This document shows, piece by piece, positions 26,670 through 34,524 of a stretch of 50,969 nt of DNA. A program made the translations under genes and the position numbers. The first letter of the stretch is position 1; each line of letters starts with the position of its first letter. Origin of the DNA: Betaproteobacteria bacterium (GTDB lineage: Bacteria > Pseudomonadota > Gammaproteobacteria > Burkholderiales > SG8-39). The stretch spans positions 1 to 50,969 of the forward strand of contig SCTY01000072.1 of assembly GCA_004297625.1 (NCBI GenBank), in the 5' to 3' direction. The notes under the pieces were generated by a model. It did no database searches. It saw nothing but the letters and a program-made list of their open reading frames with translations, and had not been told where the DNA came from.

Positions 26670-27050
26670 TGCGGGCAGGCGAGATCTTCACCGGCGCGCG
26701 CCTGGCGCCGGGCGGCGGATTTCGACGCCCGCGTCTGGCAGGGGACGGATGCGCGGGACGCGGTCGCCTATTTCCGGTGGCGGCAGGAGGACGCCGCGCG
26801 CTGCGCGTTGAGTGCCTGGTGCTATTGGACGCTCTGGAACGCCGGCATGGACGGCGATTCGGCAGAGCTCGAGCTGCAGGGCAGGTTCACGCAGGACAAG
26901 GCGGGCTATAACCCGCTCACGCATGGCCTGGTCACCGCCACGCGGCGAGCCGTAAAGCGGGACTTCGATCTTCCGATGCGCGAGCGTTACGGGGCGCTGC
27001 TCGCCGAGCTCTTCGAGCCGCTGGGGGCCGAGGTGGCCCACGCTTCCTGA
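26666..27050 (+). pseudogene. Thg1-like 3'-5' RNA polymerase remnant
   Basis: ATG 26666 overlaps the rtcB stop and begins an N-terminal-like stretch (EIFTGARLAPG). The N-terminal catalytic body (the RxDGRxF and metal-aspartate blocks, over 100 residues) is missing. A different frame then carries an intact-looking Thg1 C-terminal half: ADFDARVW, YFRWRQEDAARCALSAWCYW, QGRFTQDK, then TRRAVKRDFDLPM. After the DK of the usual DKNE block a further segment is absent. Thg1-like enzymes add nucleotides in the 3'-5' direction to repair truncated tRNA 5' ends, and they often neighbour RtcB. Two deletions make this a pseudogene. Confidence 0.7.
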
Positions 27051-27114
27051 GATCGACGTTCCGTCGTCCTGGCGGAGATCGGGGGAAGCCATTCTCTCGC
27101 ACGGTTGGCGCAGG

Positions 27115-27951
27115 GTGCTGGTCATCGGCGGCACCGACTGCGGCAAGACGAGCTACAGCGGCGTGCTCACCGCGATGCTGCGAGCCGCAGGCGCGACGGT
27201 AGCTTTCATCGACGCCGATATCGGGCAGAAGGATGTCGGGCCGCCGGCCACGATCAGCCTCGCCCGGCTGCAAGGCGAAGCTGCGCTCGCGCAGGCGCGC
27301 CCCGATGCGCTCTATTTCGTCGGCGACGTCGACCCGATCGGGCATTTTCTGCCCATGATCGTCGGCACGCGCAGAATGGCCGATGCCGCACAGAGCGATT
27401 TCGCGGTGATCGATACGGCGGGGCTCATCGAGGGGCCGGGCCGCGCGCTGAACGCGTATCAGATCGAATCGCTGCGCCCCGACGCGATCGTCGCCATCGA
27501 GCGCGCCCGGGAGCTGGAGCCCACGCTGCGCTCCCATCCGCATTGCCCGGCGCTGCGGCTGCGGCCTTCTTCCAGGGCGGCCGCCAAGTCGGATGCGGCG
27601 AGAAAGCGCGCGCGAGAGCGCGCGTTCCGCGACTATTTCGCCGCCGCCCGCGATCTGACCCTCGATCTGGAGCGTCTCGCAATGCAGCGGACTCGCCTTC
27701 TCGCCGGCGAGCCGCCCGTCGATCCGCGGGCCCTGGCGCCGGATTTCGCCGACCACCTGTTGTGCGGGGTGCTGGACGCGCAAGGCGAATGCAGCGGCCT
27801 GGGCCTCATCGAGCGCATCGAGCTTCCTGCCCGCAGGCTGCGGCTGCATACGCCGGTGCTTCGGGCGCGGATCCGCGCCCTGCAGCTCGGCGACCTCTAT
27901 GTCGGCCGGGACGGCCGGTTCCTGGGCCGCCGGCGGCCTGGGCTGTTCTGA
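27115..27951 (+). CDS. Clp1/Grc3-like polynucleotide 5'-kinase
   Basis: A 278-residue P-loop protein. GGTDCGKTSY (5-14) is a Clp1-type Walker A, followed by VAFIDADIGQKDVGPPATIS, the hallmark of the Clp1/Grc3/Nol9 kinases, then FVGDVDP, the Walker B-like FAVIDTAGLIEGPG and a C-terminal domain. Relatives phosphorylate RNA 5'-OH ends. GTG 27115 is the only usual start codon in this frame after the stop at 26953, yet homologue-like sequence (SWRRSGEAILSHGWRR) runs upstream of it. The start may have been damaged together with the neighbouring Thg1 remnant, or a rare start codon is used. Probably cotranscribed with rtcB. Confidence 0.75.
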   Translation: MLVIGGTDCGKTSYSGVLTAMLRAAGATVAFIDADIGQKDVGPPATISLARLQGEAALAQARPDALYFVGDVDPIGHFLPMIVGTRRMADAAQSDFAVIDTAGLIEGPGRALNAYQIESLRPDAIVAIERARELEPTLRSHPHCPALRLRPSSRAAAKSDAARKRARERAFRDYFAAARDLTLDLERLAMQRTRLLAGEPPVDPRALAPDFADHLLCGVLDAQGECSGLGLIERIELPARRLRLHTPVLRARIRALQLGDLYVGRDGRFLGRRRPGLF

Positions 27952-27955
27952 GCGG

Positions 27956-28921
27956 CTATGCCGCCTTGAGCGCTCGTGCCTGCGCTTCCTGGGAGGCTCG
28001 CTCGATCTCGCGCACGGCGAGATAGCGCCGCTCGGACGTGACGCGCTGCATGAGCGCCACCACGAGCGCGTTCAGCGGCGTGGGCACTTGCAGCTCCTTG
28101 CCCAAGCGCACCACTTCGCCGTTCAGGTACTCGATCTCCGTCGGTCGTGCGCGCGCGACGCTTTGCCAGGTCGACCCCTTCAAGGGCCAGCGGAAATCCG
28201 CTTCGGCCAGCGGCAGCGAAGTTCCGGGAATGGGCTCGAGGCGGATTCCCGCGCGCTCGGCCACGGCGATGCCTTCGCGCATCAGGCCCACCGCGAGGCC
28301 GCGCAGGAAGGGGTCCTTGTACACCTGCTTGAAGCTCGCGTCGCACAGCGCCGGCAGAACGTTGTTCAGGTTGACGATGAGCTTGGTCCAGCGGGCGCCG
28401 CGGATGTTGGCGCTGACCGAGGTCGGCAGCGCCTTTTCGAGCACCGCGCGCACGCGCTCGACCACTTCGTCGATTCGGCCGTCGGGCCTGCCGATCAGCA
28501 GCCCCTCCGATTGCATAAGCACCACGCGCCCCGGCACCAGGTACTCGGCGTGCAGGGCGACGACGCCGCTCACGAGCTGCCCCGCAGGCACGACCGTGGC
28601 GGCCAATTCGTCTCCGCGCAGTCCGTTCTGCAGCACCACGATCGGAACGCCCGCGAGATGCGCCGCATTCCCGCGCAGCGCCGCGACGATATCCTGCGTC
28701 TTGACCGTGAGCAGCGCGAGCTCGGGCTTCCCGCTCAGCCGCTCTTCCGCGTGCGGCGTCGCCTTGAATCCGCCGAGCGCGCCTTCGACGTCCAGGCCGG
28801 CCGCGCGGATGGCGGCGACGTGCGCGGCACGGCCGACCAGCACGACATCCTCGCCCGCGCGCCACAGCAGGCTGCCGAGCACGCTTCCCACCGCACCGGC
28901 GCCGATCACCGCGATGCGCAT
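27956..28921 (-). CDS. 2-dehydropantoate 2-reductase family protein (PanE/ApbA)
   Basis: A 321-residue NADPH-dependent reductase. The N-terminal Rossmann motif IGAGAVGSVLGSLL, TVKTQD, QNGL, the catalytic-region Lys in ARWTKLIVNLNN and the C-terminal helical domain with ARARPTEIEYLNGEVVRLG are typical. PanE makes pantoate for coenzyme A; other family members reduce related 2-oxo acids, so the substrate is not certain. I chose ATG 28921, which gives MRIAVIGAGA. It faces the kinase gene convergently (5 bp apart) and may belong to the transcript of the three small genes upstream on the same strand. Confidence 0.85.
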   Translation of the reverse strand: MRIAVIGAGAVGSVLGSLLWRAGEDVVLVGRAAHVAAIRAAGLDVEGALGGFKATPHAEERLSGKPELALLTVKTQDIVAALRGNAAHLAGVPIVVLQNGLRGDELAATVVPAGQLVSGVVALHAEYLVPGRVVLMQSEGLLIGRPDGRIDEVVERVRAVLEKALPTSVSANIRGARWTKLIVNLNNVLPALCDASFKQVYKDPFLRGLAVGLMREGIAVAERAGIRLEPIPGTSLPLAEADFRWPLKGSTWQSVARARPTEIEYLNGEVVRLGKELQVPTPLNALVVALMQRVTSERRYLAVREIERASQEAQARALKAA

Positions 28922-28937
28922 GCGCCGCTTCGAGCGA

Positions 28938-29237
28938 TCAGTACCCGGCGCGCTCGTAGACGAGCTTCTTCGCCTCGGTGAGCGCGGTGCTGCGGACGTC
29001 CGGATCGAACCATTCGAGCTCGACCGGGACGGAGATGCGGCGCTGCAATTGCGATCGCCAAAGGCCGGCATGCGCCATCCAGGCGGCAAGCGTCTCCTCG
29101 CTGTCGCCGACCGGCTCCAGCTCGAGCGCGATGTTGATGTTGCCGTTTCCGTACACCCAGGCACGCCGGATGTCCGGATTGCGCGCGGCCCACCGGACAA
29201 TCGCTTCGGCCACGCTCTTGCCGCTGCGGACTTTCAA
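28938..29237 (-). CDS. Small nucleotidyltransferase-like protein, active site degenerate
   Basis: A 99-residue protein. RAWVYGNGNINIALELEP followed by a Trp-containing helix and PVELEWFDPD ... KLVYERAGY resembles the minimal nucleotidyltransferase fold (VYGSRARG ... DIDLAVE ... PVDLV). The G-S/R and D-x-D residues needed for catalysis are replaced by GNGN and INIAL, so it is probably inactive or binds a partner only. The start overlaps the stop of the gene before it (ATGA), making a tight three-gene set with 29234-29801. Family call is by eye and tentative. Confidence 0.5.
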   Translation of the reverse strand: MKVRSGKSVAEAIVRWAARNPDIRRAWVYGNGNINIALELEPVGDSEETLAAWMAHAGLWRSQLQRRISVPVELEWFDPDVRSTALTEAKKLVYERAGY

Positions 29238-29491
29238 TGCAATCTCGCCGCGCTATGCGCAGCCGGCCGCTCGGCGCCGACCAGCCCCGCCAGCTCCCAC
29301 TCGCCCGACGCCGTGTCATGGCGCAGCACCAGCGTGCGCCCATCGTCGGCCTGCACCTTGAAGTAGCGGTGATCGGGCGCGATCCAGCGGTCCAGGATCT
29401 CCTTCACCTCGTAGCGCCGCTCGCCCATCGTGAACGCGCGCGGCTCCTCTTCTCCGCGGTAGCCGGCGTAGCACTCGACGCGGATCTTCAT
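29234..29491 (-). CDS. Uncharacterised small protein (DUF6504-like)
   Basis: An 85-residue protein. The pattern MKIRVECYAGYRGEEEPRAF then RRYEVKEILDRWIAPDHRYFKV and GRTLVLRHDTASGEWEL is a compact beta-rich module like those in DUF6504-type proteins: a strand, a short helix with DRW, and strands ending in a His-containing hairpin. Function unknown. It is coupled to both neighbours: 1-2 bp after the zinc-binding protein and overlapping the nucleotidyltransferase-like gene by 4 bp. Confidence 0.6.
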   Translation of the reverse strand: MKIRVECYAGYRGEEEPRAFTMGERRYEVKEILDRWIAPDHRYFKVQADDGRTLVLRHDTASGEWELAGLVGAERPAAHSAARLH

Positions 29492-29492
29492 C

Positions 29493-29801
29493 TCAGGGGG
29501 GCGGTACTTCGTCCTGCTCGACGCTGTCCACCTTCGGCTCGTCGCGCTGCGGATGCTGCTTCAGGACGCGCTTCAGGCGCTCGTTGGCGCCCTTGCTGCG
29601 GCCGTGCCCGAGCTGGATCTCCAGCTCCCCGGGTACAGGCGCCGCGGGCTTCGGCGGCGCCTCCGGCGAGCGCTGGTCGATCCACTTCTGATAGCAGCCC
29701 AGGCCGCAGAAGTAGGCCACGTAATCCCTCGCCTCGGCCATCGCGGCCTCGGACTTGGGAACTTCCTTCAGGCACACCTCGCAGAACACGCGCTCGACCA
29801 T
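29493..29801 (-). CDS. Small zinc-binding protein (DUF3330-like)
   Basis: A 102-residue protein. The N-terminal 42 residues (CEVCLKEVP, then YFCGLGCYQKW) hold four cysteines in a CxxC ... CxxxC arrangement typical of TRASH/DUF3330-type zinc modules. The C-terminal half is Pro- and charge-rich and looks unstructured. The ATG is preceded by GAGGTG 4 nt upstream, a good Shine-Dalgarno. It is the first gene of the minus-strand set that continues to 28938 and perhaps panE. The degenerate operator at 29849 lies 54.5 bp from its start, so a short leader is expected. Confidence 0.65.
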   Translation of the reverse strand: MVERVFCEVCLKEVPKSEAAMAEARDYVAYFCGLGCYQKWIDQRSPEAPPKPAAPVPGELEIQLGHGRSKGANERLKRVLKQHPQRDEPKVDSVEQDEVPPP

Positions 29802-29848
29802 GGGGCACCTCGCGTCAGTTCATGATCCGCCGTTTTTCCGCGCGCGTG

Positions 29849-29862
29849 TTGCGGGAGATCAA
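29849..29862. promoter_or_regulatory. Degenerate Crp/Fnr-type operator, molybdenum hydroxylase gap
   Basis: TTGCGGGAGATCAA, with the same TTGCG left half as the site at 8336. Its centre is 43.5 bp from ATG 29899. The -10 region on that side is weak (AGTACA), so this is a lower-confidence member. Confidence 0.5.
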
Positions 29863-29898
29863 AGGCCGTCGGCAAAGATCGGCTCACAGTACACGGCT

Positions 29899-32388
29899 AT
29901 GGAGCAGCGGGCGGCGATCGCGCTGACGGTGAACGGCGAGCCGCGCGAGTTTCGCGGGCGCGCCGATACGCCGCTGCTGTGGGTGCTGCGCGACGCGTTC
30001 GGCCTGAAGGGCACGAAATACGGCTGCGGCGCCGGCGACTGCGGCAGCTGCGTGGTGCTGGTGCAGGGCGAGCCGCGGCACTCCTGCACGCTGCCGATCC
30101 TCGAGGCGGCGGGAAAAAACGTCCTCACCATCGAGGCACTGGCGCGCGAGCCGCAGCAGCCGCTCATCCAGGCGTGGATCGCCGAGCAGGTTCCTCAGTG
30201 CGGCTATTGCCAGCCGGCGCAGCTTCTCACCGCTTCATGGCTGCTCAAGCGCCACCCGCAGCCGAGCGACGCCCAGATCGACGACGCGATGTCGTACGTG
30301 CTTTGCCGCTGCGGCAGCTACCCGCGCATCCGGCGCGCCATCCATCGCGCCGCGGCATGGGCGCTCGATGCGCCGCGGCAGGGCACGCAGGCGCTCGGCG
30401 CGCTTCCGGCCGCCGCCGGCGCCGGCGGCGGCGTGATGCTCAACCCGTGGCTGCGCGTCAATCGCGACCGCAGCCTCACGTTGATGGTGGATCGCTCGGA
30501 AATGGGGCAGGGCGTGATCACCGGCCTCGCGATGCTCGTCGCCGAGGAGATGGAAATAGGGCTGGACCGCCTCCGCATCGAATTCGCGCCGGCGGCACCC
30601 GAATACGCCAATGCGCTGATCGGCGAGCAGGCGACCGGCGGCAGCACGAGCATCCGCGCCGCCTGGGACAGCCTGCGCGAAGCCGCCGCCGCGGCGCGCG
30701 AGCGGCTCATCGCCGCGGCCGCCGAGCGCTGGGACGTGAAGCGAGCCGAGTGCGTCGCGGAAGCCGGCGAGGTGGTGCATCACTGCAGCGGGAGGCGCGC
30801 GCCTTACGCGGCGCTCGCGACGGCGGCGGCAGCGGGGCGCGCGCCGCGCGGCGTCAAGCCGAAGCGGGCGCGCGAATTCCGCCTGATCGGGCGATCGGTT
30901 CCGCGCATCGAGGTACCCGACCTGGCGCTCGGCCGGGCAGTGTTCGCGCTGGACGTCACCCGCCCGAGCCCGCTTGACGCGGTCCTCGCGCGCTCGCCTT
31001 CTTTCGGCGGCCGCGTGGCGAGCTTCGATGCCTCTCGAGCGCTGCGCGTTCCGGGCGTGGTGAAGGTGCTGGAGGTCGGCGGCGCCGTCGCGGTGGTCGC
31101 CGAGGACGTTCCCGCGGCGCTCGCAGGACGCGATGCGCTCGAAGTTTCGTGGGACCTCTCAGGCGCCTGCGCGCTCGACAGCGACGCCATTCGCGCCCGT
31201 CTCGCCGCGGCGCTCGAGCGGCGCGGCGCCAGCGCCCGCCGCCGCGGCAGCATCGAGCGTGCATTGCGCAGCGCCAAGCACGTCGTCGAGGCGCGCTACG
31301 AGACGCCCTACCTGGCGCACGCGACCATGGAGCCGATGAACTGCATCGCCGAGGTGACCGACGACGCCTGCGACATCTGGGTGGGCATGCAATCCCAGCA
31401 GGGGGCGCAGGCATGCGCCATGGAGATTACCGGGCTGCCGCGCGAGCGCGTGCGCGTGCACACCACTTACAGCGGCGGCGGCTTCGGCAGGCGCCTGGAA
31501 ACCGACTACGTCGCCGAGGCGGTGCGCCTCGCGAAGATGCTGCACCGTGCGGTGCGCGTGCTCTGGACGCGCGCCGACGACCTGCGCCACGACTTCTACC
31601 GGCCGGCGAGCCTCACGGCGTTCCGCGCCGGGCTCGACGCGCGCGGCGGCCTGAGCGCCTGGCTGCAGCGCATCGCCGGGCCGGAGCTTGCGCTGGGAGA
31701 AGTCGAGATCCCGTACGCGATTCCGAACCTGAGCGTAGTGCGCATCAAGGAAGATCCCGGCGTGCCGACGGGCTACTGGCGCTCGGTCGGGGCCTCGCAG
31801 AACGCCTTCAGCATCGAGTGCTTCGTGGACGAGCTTGCGCACGCCGCGGGCAAAGACCCGCTGGCGTTCCGCCTCGCGCTGCTCGCGCACGAGCCGCGCC
31901 ACCGCGCCGTGCTCGAGCTCGCCGCCGAGCGCGCCGGCTGGCACGACAAGCTCGCGAAGGGAAGAGGGCGCGGCATCGCCGTGTACCGCTCCTATGGAAG
32001 CTGGGTGGCCCAGGTCGCCGAAGTGTCGGCCGGCGACGGCGGCGCCTGGCGCGTGGAGCGGATGGTGTGCGCCGCGGACTGCGGCACCGTGGTCAATCCC
32101 GACGCCGTCTGCGCGCAGATGGAGGGCGCGGTCGTCTTCGGCCTGAGCGCGGCGCTTCACGGCGAGATCACGCTGCGCGAGGGCGCGGTGGTGCAATCGG
32201 GCTTCGAGGACTACCCGATCCTGCGCATGCGCGACACGCCGGAGATCGAAGCGCATCTCGTGCCGAGCCATGCCCATCCCGGCGGCGTCGGCGAGCCGGG
32301 CGTGCCGCCGGTGGCTCCGGCTGTTGCCAATGCGCTCTTCGCCGCCACCGGCCGGCGCGTGCGGCGCCTGCCGCTGCAGCATCAATGA
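29899..32388 (+). CDS. Single-chain molybdenum hydroxylase (IorA-IorB fusion)
   Basis: An 829-residue protein. Residues 1-165 are a 2x[2Fe-2S] subunit (KYGCGAGDCGSCVVL; QCGYCQPAQL and CRCGSYPRIRRA). From about 185 it is a molybdopterin-binding aldehyde-oxidase-like subunit (MGQGVITGLAMLVAEE, AHATMEPMNC, YSGGGFGRRLETDY, final GVGEPGVPPVAPA with the catalytic Glu). These are normally separate IorA and IorB chains; a short Ala/Gly linker joins them. No FAD subunit is present, so electrons probably leave to a cytochrome. Typical substrates are N-heterocycles or aldehydes. The Mo cofactor chaperone XdhC is not in the window. Confidence 0.85.
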   Translation: MEQRAAIALTVNGEPREFRGRADTPLLWVLRDAFGLKGTKYGCGAGDCGSCVVLVQGEPRHSCTLPILEAAGKNVLTIEALAREPQQPLIQAWIAEQVPQCGYCQPAQLLTASWLLKRHPQPSDAQIDDAMSYVLCRCGSYPRIRRAIHRAAAWALDAPRQGTQALGALPAAAGAGGGVMLNPWLRVNRDRSLTLMVDRSEMGQGVITGLAMLVAEEMEIGLDRLRIEFAPAAPEYANALIGEQATGGSTSIRAAWDSLREAAAAARERLIAAAAERWDVKRAECVAEAGEVVHHCSGRRAPYAALATAAAAGRAPRGVKPKRAREFRLIGRSVPRIEVPDLALGRAVFALDVTRPSPLDAVLARSPSFGGRVASFDASRALRVPGVVKVLEVGGAVAVVAEDVPAALAGRDALEVSWDLSGACALDSDAIRARLAAALERRGASARRRGSIERALRSAKHVVEARYETPYLAHATMEPMNCIAEVTDDACDIWVGMQSQQGAQACAMEITGLPRERVRVHTTYSGGGFGRRLETDYVAEAVRLAKMLHRAVRVLWTRADDLRHDFYRPASLTAFRAGLDARGGLSAWLQRIAGPELALGEVEIPYAIPNLSVVRIKEDPGVPTGYWRSVGASQNAFSIECFVDELAHAAGKDPLAFRLALLAHEPRHRAVLELAAERAGWHDKLAKGRGRGIAVYRSYGSWVAQVAEVSAGDGGAWRVERMVCAADCGTVVNPDAVCAQMEGAVVFGLSAALHGEITLREGAVVQSGFEDYPILRMRDTPEIEAHLVPSHAHPGGVGEPGVPPVAPAVANALFAATGRRVRRLPLQHQ

Positions 32389-32392
32389 ACGC

Positions 32393-33130
32393 GTGGCCGG
32401 GCGCGCGTTCATCGGCACGAGCGGGTGGATCTACGACGCCTGGCGCGACGATTTCTACGCGGGCTGCCGGGCGAAGGACTGGTTGCGCTTCTGCGCGGCG
32501 AGGTTCACGGCGATTGAGATCAATGCCACGCACTACCGGCTGCAGAGCGTCGGCACTTTTCGCCGCTGGCGCGACGAGACGCCGCCGCAGTTCCGCTTCG
32601 CGGTCAAGGCGCACCGCTATCTCACGCACAACAAGAAGCTGAAGGACCCGCTCGGGCCGATTCGCCTCGAGCGCGACCGCGCCGCCGGCCTCGGCGACAA
32701 GCTCGCCGCGGTGCTCTGGCAGCTGCCGCGGAACTTCCACCGCAACCTCGAGCGCCTGGAGGGGTTTGCGCGGGCGCTCGGCGCCTGGCGCCGAGCGCGG
32801 CATGCCATCGAGTTCCGCCATCCCTCGTGGTTCGATGGCGAGGTCGCCGCGTGCCTCGCCGCGCACCGCATCGCGGTGTGCCAGTCGGACGCGGCCGACT
32901 GGCCGCTGTGGGACGCGGTGAGCACCGACCTCGTCTACGTGCGCCTGCACGGGCACGAGCTCACCTACGCGACCAATTATTCGGAGCCCGAGCTGCGCGC
33001 GTGGGCACGCAAAGTGCGGCGCTGGACGCGCGAGGGACGCGACGTGCACGTCTACTTCGACAACGATGCCTACGGCGACGCGCCGCGCAACGCCGCGCGG
33101 CTCATCGCCCTGGTGTCGCGCGGCCGGTGA
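32393..33130 (+). CDS. DUF72 (YecE-like) TIM-barrel protein
   Basis: A 245-residue protein with the DUF72 landmarks: FIGTSGWIYDAWRDDFY at the start, FTAIEINATHYRL, FRFAVKAHRYLTH, LWQLPRNFHRN, IEFRHPSWF, YVRLHGH and the closing VHVYFDNDAYGDAPRNA. Function is not established for the family. I chose GTG 32393, 4 bp after the previous stop, giving a family-like start; an upstream open frame overlaps the hydroxylase gene. The stop overlaps the next start (GTGA), so it is coupled to the MJ1316-type protein, which hints at a nucleic-acid-related role. Confidence 0.82.
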   Translation: MAGRAFIGTSGWIYDAWRDDFYAGCRAKDWLRFCAARFTAIEINATHYRLQSVGTFRRWRDETPPQFRFAVKAHRYLTHNKKLKDPLGPIRLERDRAAGLGDKLAAVLWQLPRNFHRNLERLEGFARALGAWRRARHAIEFRHPSWFDGEVAACLAAHRIAVCQSDAADWPLWDAVSTDLVYVRLHGHELTYATNYSEPELRAWARKVRRWTREGRDVHVYFDNDAYGDAPRNAARLIALVSRGR

Positions 33131-33399
33131 TCCCGATCCACGAGCTGCTCGCGCGCATCCGCTGGGATCCGGGGTTCGGGCGCGCGCGCTTCGAGATCGC
33201 CTATCTCGACCGCAAGCGCAAAGCACTCGTGCGCCTGCCGCTCGAGCGCACCCGCATGAGCGCCGAAGAGCGCTTCGCGTTCGAGGCGCTGGAGGAGGAC
33301 GGCTCGGTGCACAGCGTGCCGTATCACCGCGTGCGCGCGGTGTGGCGCGACGGCGAGCTCGTCTGGTCGCGCAAGGCGGGGCGCGGCAGCGCTGTTTGA
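33127..33399 (+). CDS. MJ1316/DUF504 protein (RNA cyclic-end recognition domain)
   Basis: A 90-residue protein that is the whole domain: IPIHELLARIRWDPGFG at the start, FEIAYLDRKRK, LVRLPLERT, a middle helix, then SVPYHRVRAVWRDGELVW with the conserved PYHR motif. The family, formerly DUF504, is predicted from comparative genomics to recognise 2',3'-cyclic RNA ends, the substrate of RtcB. Its presence strengthens the RNA-repair theme. GTG 33127 overlaps the DUF72 stop. Its own stop lies inside the operator at 33396. Confidence 0.82.
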   Translation: MIPIHELLARIRWDPGFGRARFEIAYLDRKRKALVRLPLERTRMSAEERFAFEALEEDGSVHSVPYHRVRAVWRDGELVWSRKAGRGSAV

Positions 33400-33409
33400 C
33401 CGGAATCAA
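33396..33409. promoter_or_regulatory. Crp/Fnr-type operator for the groES remnant
   Basis: TTGACCGGAATCAA. Its centre is exactly 41.5 bp from ATG 33444, with CATCAT (33431-33436) 7 nt before it. It overlaps the preceding stop codon. Confidence 0.75.
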
Positions 33410-33443
33410 CACCGCTCGCCTCGGTGGCGCCATCATGACGGGT

Positions 33444-33594
33444 ATGAAATCCGTCCCCTGCATGATCGCGTCGTCGTGAAGCGGCTGACAAGGTGCTGTT
33501 TGCCGAGCACGCCGGCGACGTAGTGAAGGTGCGCGGCGAAGAGTTCCTCGTGATCCGGGAGGACGACCTCGTGGGCGTTACGGAGGAAATATGA
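33444..33594 (+). pseudogene. groES: groES (Cpn10) with frameshift and internal deletion
   Basis: The first codons read MK, then after loss of one base the frame would continue IRPLHDRVVVKRL, the standard GroES N-terminus. A jump of about 45-50 codons follows, and the GroES C-terminus resumes as DKVLFAEHAGDVVKV, GEEFLVIREDDLVGV and a stop at 33592-33594. The mobile loop and middle of the barrel are gone, so no working co-chaperonin can be made. No groEL follows. The operator and leaderless start geometry are intact, so this was once a regulated groES copy. Confidence 0.82.
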
Positions 33595-33788
33595 ACCGGT
33601 TGGTGCGAGAGCAATACGTTGCAAGAATGCGCAAGCAGCTTGCCGATCAGAAGGCGCAGATCCAAAAGCTGAACGCGAGAGCAAGGGCCACGGCCAAGGA
33701 GCTCAAGGCCAGGATGGCGGAAGACTTGAGGAAGCTGCGGACGCGGCTCCGGGCGGTCGAAGAAAAACTCAGGAAGTCCGTCCACTAG
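33591..33788 (+). CDS. Small basic coiled-coil protein
   Basis: A 65-residue, Lys/Arg-rich, all-helical protein with continuous heptads (YVARMRKQLADQKAQIQKLN, KARMAEDLRKLRTRLRAVEE). No known family. Its ATG overlaps the stop of the groES remnant (ATGA) and GGAGGAAAT lies just before it, so it would be translated from the same Fnr-controlled transcript. The end overlaps the convergent endonuclease gene by 20 bp. It could bind nucleic acid or membranes; the sequence does not decide. Confidence 0.6.
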   Translation: MNRLVREQYVARMRKQLADQKAQIQKLNARARATAKELKARMAEDLRKLRTRLRAVEEKLRKSVH

Positions 33789-34524
33789 ACCGCGGCAGCT
33801 CGCGGGTGCTGATGATGGCCTTCACCGGCAGGTGATCGGAAGCCTGGACCGCGAGCGGCGAGCGGTGCGCGCCGAAGGCGAGCAGCGCATGGCGCGGCCG
33901 GACCCATACCCGGTCGAGCGCGAGCAGCGGCCAGCGCGAAGGAAACGTGCGCTCGGCGGGCGAATGCCCGAACAGGCCGTGCAGCCAGCGCAGCGGCCGC
34001 CCGAACGGCAGCCATTCGTTGATGTCCCCGAGCACGACGACCCGCTCATAGAGCGGCACATGCCTTAGCAGCTCGAGGAGCTTCTTCACCTGGAAACGGC
34101 GCTCCGCCGGCCTGAGGCCGAGGTGGGTGACGATGACCCGCACCGTCTCGCCGTCCACGTCGAGGTCGACGTCGAGCGCGGTGCGCGGCTCGTGCCGCGG
34201 GAAGCCGTAATCGTGGTTGCGCACCGCGAGCACCTTGCGGCGCGTGAGCAGCGCATTGCCCACGTGGCGGTCGTGCCACAGGTGGTCCGGCCCCGCGACC
34301 GCCGCCATGCCGAGTGTTTCCTGGAGCGAATCGAGGCCGAAGACCTCCTGCAGGCCGATGGTGTCGCAGCCCAGCTCGGCGATCACGCCGGCGATGCGCT
34401 CCGCGTCGCGCGCGCCGTCGTGGCCGACGCAGCCGTGCAGGTTGTAGCTCGCGATGCGCAGGCACTCGGGGCCGAGCTGCGCGTCGAGCGCGCGCCAGTC
34501 AGCGAGGCTCGCCGGCTGCTTCAC
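33769..34524 (-). CDS. Endonuclease/exonuclease/phosphatase family protein
   Basis: A 251-residue EEP-fold hydrolase: RIASYNLHGCVG (first Asn), IGLQEVFG (metal Glu), VIVTHLGLR (His), VVLGDINEW (Asp and Asn) and the final ASDHLPVKA (Asp-His pair). The catalytic set is complete for a metal-dependent phosphodiesterase or phosphatase. Relatives act on DNA, RNA, sphingolipids or phosphoinositides. Its gene overlaps the end of the phospholipase D gene by 26 bp, and in other bacteria such proteins accompany PLD/DedA proteins, so a lipid-related substrate is likely (inference). Confidence 0.85.
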   Translation of the reverse strand: MKQPASLADWRALDAQLGPECLRIASYNLHGCVGHDGARDAERIAGVIAELGCDTIGLQEVFGLDSLQETLGMAAVAGPDHLWHDRHVGNALLTRRKVLAVRNHDYGFPRHEPRTALDVDLDVDGETVRVIVTHLGLRPAERRFQVKKLLELLRHVPLYERVVVLGDINEWLPFGRPLRWLHGLFGHSPAERTFPSRWPLLALDRVWVRPRHALLAFGAHRSPLAVQASDHLPVKAIISTRELPRSSGRTS

